Origin: JALZMG01 sp963739975
GTDB lineage: Bacteria > Actinomycetota > Acidimicrobiia > Acidimicrobiales > Ilumatobacteraceae
Assembly: GCA_963739975.1 (NCBI GenBank)
Contig: CAVUCK010000021.1
Span: forward strand, 1 to 64,000
Direction: 5' to 3'
DNA: 64,000 bases
Part shown: piece by piece, positions 31,741 through 38,464 of the stretch
Layout of the letters: every line of letters begins with the position of its first letter
How positions within the stretch are numbered: the stretch's first letter is position 1
The notes under the pieces: generated by a model
What the model saw: the letters and a program-made list of their open reading frames with translations, nothing else
Told to the model about the DNA's origin: nothing
Database searches by the model: none
Program-made: the position numbers and the translations under genes

Positions 31741-32199
31741 GTGCTCGACGGCCATCCGTTCGCCGATCTCGCCGCCACGTGGCGTGGAGCCGGCGAGGGC
31801 GAGTACCCGACCATCGCTGACTTCGCCTACACCGAAGAGCTGGTGATCACGCCCGTGCCCGGCCGCCCCCTGGCGCATTGGCGCAGTACGACTCGCGACG
31901 TCGTGACCGGCGAGCCGCGGCACGCCGAAAGCGGGTTCCTCCGGGCCATCACCACGCCGAAGCTGGAACTGGTCGTCGCTCACGGGTTCGGCATCGTGGA
32001 GGCGGCTGCCGGCTCGTTCGACGGTGGCGTCCTTGCCCTCCGCAGCGGCGGCCTGCTCGGCACGGCGTCGGCGAAGCAGGTCGATGAGGTGGAGCGCCGC
32101 TACGAGCTCGATGGCGAGACCCTGCGGTACTCGATCGCGATGGCGGCCGTCGGGGTCCCCCTCACACACCACTTGCGCGCCGAGCTCCGACGGGGTTGA
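31741..32199 (+). CDS. Nitrobindin-like heme-binding beta-barrel (peroxynitrite isomerase family)
   Basis: The 152-residue protein matches the nitrobindin/THAP4 C-terminal-like family: the signature ATWRGAGEGEYPTIADF near residue 12, a ten-strand barrel pattern (HAESGFLRAITTPKLELVVA, HGFGIVEAAAGSFDGGVLAL) and the C-terminal TRY-like end YSIAMAAVGVPLTHHLRAEL with the proximal heme histidine. Members bind heme and isomerise peroxynitrite to nitrate. GTG 31741 gives the normal start. It is a likely oxidative or nitrosative stress protein. Confidence 0.88.
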   Translation: MLDGHPFADLAATWRGAGEGEYPTIADFAYTEELVITPVPGRPLAHWRSTTRDVVTGEPRHAESGFLRAITTPKLELVVAHGFGIVEAAAGSFDGGVLALRSGGLLGTASAKQVDEVERRYELDGETLRYSIAMAAVGVPLTHHLRAELRRG

Positions 32200-32703
32200 C
32201 GACCACGTGCCGGCAGAGTTCCGGTTCGCGCGACGCCGAGCCGTCACGATTGCCTTGACGTCGAAGTCAAGCGCTGGGGTGTCGCGGCAGCCGACATCGA
32301 CGATGCCGAGCGAAGCCCAGTGCCACGATTGTCGGGCGAGCCGACGGTCGTTGCTGTCGCGAGCACTACGCGTCCGATGCGGTGAACGCGGGCCGCACCG
32401 TGGATGCCTCGTGGTCCTGCCCTTCCATGCGACACCCGGGAGCGAATCGCACCGAACGTCCACACCGAACAACGCCATCGACCCCCGCAGGCATCAGCGC
32501 CGAACGATTTCCTCTTGGTTGTCAAGTGGCCGTTTCGCGGGTGTCGGGCGCGCGGGAGCGTCCCGCATCGGCGTGGCCGGCGGGTGGTTCTAGGGTGGGT
32601 TCGGGTCCGGGTAGTGACTGCGCCGAAGAGCCGGTGTTGCAGGGTGTGAGCCGGTCACGCAGGCGACAGTGACGTCCCTCAGTGTCCTGCCCGGGCCCGT
32701 CGA
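32200..32703. other. Non-coding interval downstream of broken IS110 copy
   Basis: The 504 bp contain no credible gene. The right part (from about 32510) may be the 3' end of the degraded IS110 copy, since it lies downstream of that transposase remnant. No boundary repeat was identified. Confidence 0.35.
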
Positions 32704-33234
32704 TCAGTCGGCGCCGGCACGGCGGGCGTCGGCGAGGAGGTGTCGCCAGACGACGTCGCTGAGTTGCCGCTTGAGCGCGCGGATCGCCTCGCGTGGGGTG
32801 TGTCGCTCGGTGAGCTTGCGGTCGTAGTAGCCGCGGCCGGGGCTGTGGCGGTGGCGAACCGGGTGGGGTCGCCGCTGTAGCCGATGAGCATGGCGGCGAC
32901 GATCGGGCCGACCCCGAAGATCTCCGTCACCGTCGTCTCCGACGCCGCCACTGCGGCGGTGATCCGCGCCCGCGAGTCTCGAAGCACGCCGTCGAGGTGG
33001 TCGATCTCGTCGACGAGCTCGACGGCCTGACGATGCCGCTCAACTGACGCAGCTTCCGCGGGGTGGATCCCCTCGAGTAGCGATCGGGCCTGCGTAGCGA
33101 CCACTTCCTTGCTGATCCCACCTGGCACCAACTCGGCGACCAGGGCGTGCAGGCGACAGCACTGCTTGGTCCGCCAGGACGAACTCCTCGCCCAGATCGA
33201 CGGCCACCGCGACCTGTCCACGAACCTCGCCCAC
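32704..33234 (-). pseudogene. IS110 family transposase remnant, internally deleted
   Basis: The minus strand carries LHALVAELVPGGISKEVVAT, a coiled-coil-like middle, and TTVTEIFGVGPIVAAMLIGY followed by DPTRFATA, typical of an IS110 transposase up to the start of its second domain. The frame then changes, and the neighbouring frame reads YYDRKLTERHTPREAIRALK, then RQLSDVVWRHLLAD and stop, the usual C-terminus. About 50 residues including the catalytic Ser-Gly motif are missing between. The N-terminal DEDD residues are not recognisable. It differs clearly from the intact copy at 23543. Confidence 0.75.
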
Positions 33235-33274
33235 GACGACGTCCCGGCATGACCAGCCACCCGGCCGGCGGCGT

Positions 33275-33394
33275 GCCGGTCCCGTCGAGGCCCATCGCTG
33301 CCCGAACCACCTGCCGCAGTTGTACCGAATACGGCGGCCGCCCCCGCAGATAGTGCGGAGCCGCCGTCGCGCACGGTCGAGCTGGATCGGTCAT
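33275..33394 (-). pseudogene. N-terminal stub of a SAM-dependent methyltransferase
   Basis: From ATG 33394 the minus strand encodes about 40 residues, MTDPARPCATAAPHYLRGRP then PYSVQLRQVVRAAMGLDGTG. This is the N-terminal helix of a class I methyltransferase right up to the point where motif I (LDLGCGxG) should begin. The sequence diverges abruptly there and passes into the IS110 remnant. The most likely reading is a methyltransferase gene cut by insertion of that element. Confidence 0.55.
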
Positions 33395-33868
33395 GCCGCC
33401 ATGTTGGCGTCATGCTCGTCGATGCGACGCCAGTCGCGGCGCCACCCGATTGATCAGGCGGACCGTCGGGGCCAGGTCAGACTCGCCGACCAGGATCCGT
33501 TATGACGCGGCAAACGCCGGGCCTTCACGTCCGGGACCGCCGGGTCGGTGGCGCGTCGGCACTTCGCCCACTCGCTCGGCCGCCGGGATCCGCGCGGTAG
33601 CGGGCGGGCGAATCGGACATTGCGTCGCAACGCTCGCCGGTAGGAGGAACGGCATTGCCAGGACGCCGCCGCGTTCGGGTGTCGGCGCGTTCGCGGACCG
33701 CGCGAATCGGACGTCACACCAGAGACTCGTGGCCGTCCGCCTGAGGCGCATGTCGGCCGCCTCGCGCCGCGCTGCCCGTCGTTGCACGTGCCATGCCGCC
33801 TGTCGTGCAACGCCAAGCCACTACCGTCGAACCTCGCCAGGGATTTCAGCAGCCGAGGAGCACGTGCG
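33395..33868. other. Non-coding interval
   Basis: No frame on either strand in these 474 bp has protein-like composition. It would contain the promoters of the methyltransferase stub (minus) and the DUF1801 gene (plus). Confidence 0.35.
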
Positions 33869-34273
33869 ATGGCGATGAAGCGTAAGGCCAGTTCGACCCG
33901 CAAGCCGCCGGAGCCGTCGGAGAGCCACGCCGAGATCGATGACTGGATGGGGCGCGTGATGCCGGATCTCAACCCGATCGTGACGCGCCTCGACGAGCTG
34001 ATCCGAGCGACGCATTCGGACCTGCAGTTCGCCGTCAAGTGGAAGAAGGCGTACTACGGGCTGCCCGACGTCGGGTGGATGGTGGAGATGGTCGCCTACG
34101 ACGTCTCTGCGAACGTCGTGTTCTTCGGCGGCGCCGACTTCGACCCGCCACCGCCGCTCGGCGATGCCGATCGGTCGCGCTACATCAAGCTGAGGACGAT
34201 GGACGAGGTCGAGCAACCCGAGCTGCAGTCGTGGATCGAGCAGGCTGGCCGCGTCCCGGGGTGGGAGGAATAG
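33869..34273 (+). CDS. DUF1801 domain protein
   Basis: The 134-residue protein has the DUF1801 (YdhG-like) pattern: a basic leader (MAMKRKASSTRK), IVTRLDELIRATHSDLQFAV, KWKKAYYGLPDVGWMVEMVA, NVVFFGGADFDPPPPLGDAD and YIKLRTMDEVEQPELQSWIE. The fold is known, the function is not. ATG 33869 follows GAGGAG. Confidence 0.85.
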   Translation: MAMKRKASSTRKPPEPSESHAEIDDWMGRVMPDLNPIVTRLDELIRATHSDLQFAVKWKKAYYGLPDVGWMVEMVAYDVSANVVFFGGADFDPPPPLGDADRSRYIKLRTMDEVEQPELQSWIEQAGRVPGWEE

Positions 34274-34917
34274 CGCTCAGCGCACGGCCGTGCTGACGTC
34301 GGCCCCGCGCGGCGAGCGCCCAGTGGTGGAAGCTCCTCGCCACTGGTGGTGCCATTCTCGTAGCCCGTTCCGGATCGCGTGGCTCGACATCCGCGCCTCG
34401 CCGGTACTCCGGTCGCTACCGAAGGACCGCGGAAGCTCGTCGGTGCGCTCCATCCCGGCGACGTCGGCCTTGTCGTGTTAGCGCGCCAGCCGACCGAACA
34501 GCGCGCCGTCACGGCGGCGGTCACGCCGGTCGCCGATTCCCGGCGCTCTCCTTGCGCTCGCGTCACTGTCAGCGAGCGGTCGCGTCGCTGACGCCGCAGA
34601 GCGGTCATCCGAACGGCGATCGAGGACGCCGTGACTCCGTGTCTTGTCCAGGTCGTTCGAACAAGCCCCAACCGAGCGTCTTTGACCGGTGTTCTTGCGA
34701 CGCGCCGGGGCTCGAGCGAGGCGTTCTCGGACGTGCGTTCGCAGATTTTGCGAGCACGCTCCGCCCGAGAGAGGTCGGGGAAGCTGGAGGTCGGTCGGGC
34801 TTGGCGGTCGAACCAAGCGGGTGGCGCGAATCGGTCGATCGGGGCTGGCGCTCGGTCGCCGTGCGCGGCCAACATCGCAGGCAGAGACACTCGGCGGTGA
34901 GCGATGAGGAGGGCGAC
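34274..34917. other. Non-coding interval, possibly decayed
   Basis: These 644 bp hold no gene I can support on either strand; candidate frames are Arg/Ser/Pro-rich. A ribosome site (GAGGAGGG) for the next gene lies at the right end. Given the decay around it, ancient coding sequence cannot be excluded. Confidence 0.35.
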
Positions 34918-35935
34918 GTGCGCATTGATGGATCCGTCACCTCGATCTCGTGGGTCCCGGCGGACGCTGTCGAACGGGACGCCAAGGCCGAACTGCAGCT
35001 GGGGACGTCGCGTGCCGACGAGGCGCCGCCGGCTGACCTCGGTCCGGACATCGATGCGACGCTCGACGCCGTGGGAGACCGTTACCGCTTCGCCAACCAC
35101 CTCCGGGGCTTCGCCGAGTTCGACGACGATGGTGAGGTCCGTTGCTACGGCGACCAAGGAAGCGGCCGGCTCGGCCAACCCACGGTGCGCGAAGGCGTCG
35201 AGCTGGCGATTGGGACCATCCCGATGCCGGAGCGTCGAGGCGAGCCAGTGGTCGGGTCGGGCTGGGTGCGCTTCCACCAGACCTGGGGAGGCCGCACGGC
35301 CGCCCGCGTGGCGAAGGCGACGCTCCGGCCGCCGTTCGTGCGCTTCGAGCGCGCCCGTCGCGTGGACGACGCTCGAGCTCACACTGCACGCCGACGGGCG
35401 GGTCGACGGACGACTGGGCGGCGCGTCGCAGTTCCCGCGTCATTGGGTCTACGACACCGACGGTCGCCTCGACGCGACGAGCGCCATCACGGATTGGAAG
35501 GCCTGGGCCGGATCGGCGATCGGCATCCACACGCCGTGGGGTGAGGAGGACTCGCCTGCCTTCGTCACCGCCGTCCAGTCGGCGTTGGAGCGGGAGCTGG
35601 CCGAGATGCTCCTGGGCGACGCGGTCCGCCCGGCCGTTCGCCGGCTACGGGCCGGCGAGGTGCTGACCCGCCAGGGTGATTCTGGCGACGATCTCTTCAT
35701 CATCGTCGACGGCGTGCTCGTGGTCAGTGTCGACGGTGTCGAAGTGGTCGAACTGGGGCCGGGGGCGGTCCTCGGCGAGCGGGCCGTTCTGCAGGGCGGC
35801 CGCCGGACCGGCACCCTCACCGCCGGAACGCCGGCCAAGGTGATGGTCGTGCCGTCCGAGCAGGTGGATCGCGACCGCCTGGGCGGCCTCGCTGCGGCCC
35901 ACCGCCGCCGGGAGCTGCCGCTGCGCAATCGATGA
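34918..35935 (+). pseudogene. Cyclic-nucleotide-binding-domain protein split by a frameshift
   Basis: From GTG 34918 (good GAGGAGGG site) the frame reads MRIDGSVTSISWVPADAVER, then RYRFANHLRGFAEFDDDGEV and VGSGWVRFHQTWGGRTAARV to about 35350. The next frame then continues APVAWTTLELTLHADGRVDG, FPRHWVYDTDGRLDATSAI, HTPWGEEDSPAFVTAVQSAL and a complete cyclic-nucleotide-binding-like barrel (VLTRQGDSGDDLFIIVDGVL, ELGPGAVLGERAVLQGGRRT). One extra C at 35350 explains the break, and both halves are otherwise well conserved. Related actinobacterial proteins are single chains of about 340 residues. Either recent inactivation or a sequence error. Confidence 0.75.
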
Positions 35936-36067
35936 CGAGTGGGGACGCCCGCGCCTGCGAAACGTCGAGCATCGCCGCCAAGTCATCGACCGTGGCGCCT
36001 GGCTCAAGCCGGCCCATGACGAGAGAACGACGGGAGGTTGCAACCGCTCCGATCGCCGATTTGGCAG

Positions 36068-36122
36068 GGTCTCTTCGTCCGCGAATTGCTTGCATATCAG
36101 CCAATTCGCGGACGAAGAGACC
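36068..36122. terminator. Perfect 21-bp inverted repeat with 13-nt loop
   Basis: GGTCTCTTCGTCCGCGAATTG (36068-36088) is the exact reverse complement of 36102-36122. The loop is CTTGCATATCAGC. It is downstream of the cyclic-nucleotide-binding-like gene by 130 bp. The 5' and 3' flanks lack a T tract. It could be a strong terminator or a palindromic mobile element. The rest of 35936-36287 has no credible gene. Confidence 0.55.
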
Positions 36123-36287
36123 GTGCCGACGAAACCGATCGAGTCGTCAGCGCCCGTCCCGACGACAGGCGTCGCGGCGTCCTCGAACAACGGGGACAGT
36201 TGCGGGCTGGCCGCGTTCGCTACCGCCAGCGGCTGCTTCTGGTGTCGGCGATGGCGTGCGTCGGGGACGCCCTCGGATCCGAGTCTC

Positions 36288-36428
36288 CTAGGGTGCTGTC
36301 ACCATCGCGGGTCGAGCGAGCGAGGCTCCGTCGCTGGTGCGAACGGTCCGGTTTGGTCGACGAGGGTGGCCGAGCCGATCGAGATGCCCTCTGAGGACGC
36401 TGGTGTCGAGGAGGAGCAGTGTCAGAAC
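36288..36428 (-). pseudogene. PIN-domain toxin N-terminal fragment
   Basis: Directly following the antitoxin-like frame, the minus strand reads VLTLLLLDTSVLRGHLDRLG, which is the first strand and Asp of a PIN nuclease, and then degenerates within 25 residues. A complete PIN domain needs about 130. No downstream acidic motifs were found, so the toxin is truncated. Confidence 0.45.
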
Positions 36429-36607
36429 CGTTCTTCGACCGTCAGATCGTTGCGCAGCGCGTTGAGCTCGTGGGTCCAGGCTCGATCGATGCGGTGGCGC
36501 CGCAGGAGGGCTTTGGCTTGAGCATCGGACGTGGCGATGGCGGGTTCGAGCTGCGCGATGACGCGGCCGCGGCGCACGATGTGGCGGCAAACCGATCGGC
36601 CCGCCAA
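36422..36607 (-). CDS. Antitoxin-like (Phd-type) C-terminal part
   Basis: The ~61 residues include RRGRVIAQLEPAIATSDAQA and a helical tail KALLRRHRIDRAWTHELNAL, ending DLTVEERF. GRVIAxL is the last conserved strand of Phd/VapB antitoxins and the tail matches a toxin-binding helix. The first half of the fold is not recognisable upstream. It overlaps the start of the PIN fragment, as in VapBC pairs. Confidence 0.45.
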   Translation of the reverse strand: MAGRSVCRHIVRRGRVIAQLEPAIATSDAQAKALLRRHRIDRAWTHELNALRNDLTVEERF

Positions 36608-36672
36608 GCCGGTCCCGCGGCCTCGCCGAGCGCAGTACGCTCCGTCGTCGGGGGTGCGCAGAGGGGTTGACC

Positions 36673-37326
36673 ATGAGCGAGTTCATGTTCCGCAACCTGT
36701 CGGTGAAGGTCTTCGCGGAGTTCGCCGATGATGCGCCGGTGTGCGAGTGCTGCAGCTACGTGTTCGTGTGCGCCGATTGCAGCGAGTGCACCGACGGGGC
36801 CACTGCACCGCCCGACTGCGGCGAGTGCACCGACGGGGCCACGGCGCCGCCCGACTGCGGCGAGTGCACCGACGGGGTGACCACTCCCTGCGACGCGTGC
36901 ACGGACTTCGAGACGACGCCGGAGTGTGGCAAGTGCACGGCCGGTCCGACCGACGACTGCTTCCCGTGCACGGATTTCGAAGGGACGGGGTGCGTCGACC
37001 CGACGATCGAGGAGTGCTTCGGCGACACGTGCATGGAGGACACACACTGCATCAACACCCTGCCGATCCTGTTGCCGCCGCCTGACGACCCCGCCGACGG
37101 TGTCGCGCGCGTCGTGCGTCCAGCCGCGCAGGTGCGCAGGGAGATGGATCTGCTCAAGCGCGAGCTGCGGGCGGCGATGACGCTCGATCCGGACGTCGAG
37201 CCCCCCGGGAGCACCGGCCGGGCGCAGACGCTGGAGGAGATCGAGGGGCTGCGCCGGGCGCTCGTCGACGCGGTTGCTGAGCTGGACGAGCAGGCGCAGA
37301 CGTTGCGTGGCGAGCCCCCCGCCTGA
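36673..37326 (+). CDS. Cysteine-rich tandem-repeat protein, candidate RiPP precursor
   Basis: The 217-residue product has an ordinary N-terminus (MSEFMFRNLSVKVFAEFADD), then about 105 residues with 20 cysteines spaced mostly as CxxC. A 13-residue unit, GECTDGATAPPDC, is repeated in tandem, with diverged units after it (DACTDFETTPEC, GKCTAGPTDDC, PCTDFEGTGC). Ser and Lys are rare there while Thr is frequent, fitting (methyl)lanthionine formation between Thr and Cys. Residues ~150-217 are a charged, coiled-coil-like tail (REMDLLKRELRAAM, LEEIEGLRRALVDAVAELDE). No signal peptide is seen. The gene overlaps the lyase-like gene and heads the operon with the kinase-cyclase fusion. A metal-binding structural protein is the main alternative. 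Confidence 0.7.
   Translation: MSEFMFRNLSVKVFAEFADDAPVCECCSYVFVCADCSECTDGATAPPDCGECTDGATAPPDCGECTDGVTTPCDACTDFETTPECGKCTAGPTDDCFPCTDFEGTGCVDPTIEECFGDTCMEDTHCINTLPILLPPPDDPADGVARVVRPAAQVRREMDLLKRELRAAMTLDPDVEPPGSTGRAQTLEEIEGLRRALVDAVAELDEQAQTLRGEPPA
36782..36898 (+). repeat. Three tandem 39-bp coding repeats
   Basis: Units start at 36782, 36821 and 36860, each beginning GCGAGTGCACCGACGGGG. The first two differ at only two silent positions; the third diverges after base 18. Each encodes 13 residues of the Cys/Thr repeat. Near-identity at DNA level points to recent duplication within the core. Confidence 0.9.
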
Positions 37327-38464
37327 GCGGCCATTGATCGAGTGGCTCCCGCCGCCGACTCGGGCGGTGCGGGCCAACCCCGACTACGAGCTGCGACCAC
37401 TCGCCGCGTTGCCGACGCGCGCCCGTCGTTCGCTCGGCACCGCAGCGCGTGCTGACGGCATCTACGGCGTGCTGCTGCCGCGGGACGGAATTCCGCTGCT
37501 CCCGAAGCTCATCGACGTCGCTGCCGCGCGGCTCGTCGAGGCGCTGCGCGACGCCGGGCCTCCGCCGCCCGAGATCGTGTCGCGCGTTCCAGGGCTCGTG
37601 CTCGAGGGCATCCTCGAGTGTGACGGCCCGAACGGCTTCGTCTCCGGGCCGGCTGCCCTTGACGACTACGCGGATGAGTGCGTGCAGGCGCCCGTCGAGT
37701 GGTCGTCGAGCCTTGCCGGGGCGGCGCTCGAGTACGCCGAGCGATTGCAGCTCGACGACGTGGACCTGCTGACCAGCCGCCTGTACGGCTTCCACCGGTC
37801 GCCGTCCACGCGCCGATCGTGGCGCCGCTTCGGCGGCCCGGACGCAGTGCGGGAGATGATTCCAGCGGCGGTCCGCGACCGTTGGATCAGCCGGCCGCCG
37901 TCGCAGCACTGGATGTCGTTCGTGCGCCCAGGGGCGCTGTCGGGATCGTCGCCATACAAGGTGTACGTCAGCCCGGCGATCGACGAGCTCCCGGACGTCC
38001 TGGCACCGGCCGTCGACGCGCTGGCGCGCACCGGCGCCCTGCGGTTCAAGGTCGGGGCGAATGCGGCGGGGTTGCTGCGCCCGGACAAGTTCGTCGTGTA
38101 CGTCGCCGATGTTGGCGCGGTCGACGAGGTTGCGAGTGCGCTGCATGCCGCCATCGGCACGGCGCGGCCGCACGGGGTCCCGTTCACCGCACCACTCGAC
38201 GCCAGTGGGCTGCTGTCGTGGGGTGGTGACCCGCCTCCTGCGGATGCGCCGGTGGGTCGGCGCTCCGAGAGTTGGCGGCTGTCGGTCTGCCGGCGGCTCG
38301 CAGAGGGCCTCGTCACCGCCAGCGGCGCACCACGGCGACGGATCCGGGCGATCGACTACGCGCTCACGCGACTGGGTGCCGACGGTGTCGACGTGCGGAC
38401 GTTCGCACCGAGCTCGCTGCCCCCGCCGCGTGCGGCCGCAAGGTGGTTTGCGGGATGCGCCTGA
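37307..38464 (+). CDS. Lanthipeptide lyase/HopA1-like protein
   Basis: The ~385-residue protein shows a pattern I associate with phosphothreonine-lyase-type or HopA1-like proteins of lanthipeptide pathways: YKVYVSPAIDELPDVLAPAV (Lys218, with Tyr220 where class III/IV lyases have His in KxH), then LRFKVGANAAGLLRPDKFVV (Lys248, Lys261), then RPHGVPFTAPLDASGLLSWG. In class III enzymes the parallel order is K-x-H-V-S, F-K-V, G-K-F-x-x-V-Y-P, G-P. The N-terminal 200 residues are unrecognised. GTG 37307 lies inside the Cys-rich gene (20-bp overlap), and the stop overlaps the next start by 10 bp. Assignment is by motif order only. Confidence 0.5.
   Translation: MASPPPERPLIEWLPPPTRAVRANPDYELRPLAALPTRARRSLGTAARADGIYGVLLPRDGIPLLPKLIDVAAARLVEALRDAGPPPPEIVSRVPGLVLEGILECDGPNGFVSGPAALDDYADECVQAPVEWSSSLAGAALEYAERLQLDDVDLLTSRLYGFHRSPSTRRSWRRFGGPDAVREMIPAAVRDRWISRPPSQHWMSFVRPGALSGSSPYKVYVSPAIDELPDVLAPAVDALARTGALRFKVGANAAGLLRPDKFVVYVADVGAVDEVASALHAAIGTARPHGVPFTAPLDASGLLSWGGDPPPADAPVGRRSESWRLSVCRRLAEGLVTASGAPRRRIRAIDYALTRLGADGVDVRTFAPSSLPPPRAAARWFAGCA

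Noticed and set aside
34379..34591. Possible SteA-like fragment (RKLVGALHPGDVGLVVL)
   Set aside because: Similarity is limited to a few residues and the following sequence does not fit.
35936..36060. Reverse-strand segment LEPGATVDDLAAMLDVSQ as a regulator HTH
   Set aside because: Too short and without a second helix match; no start or family support.
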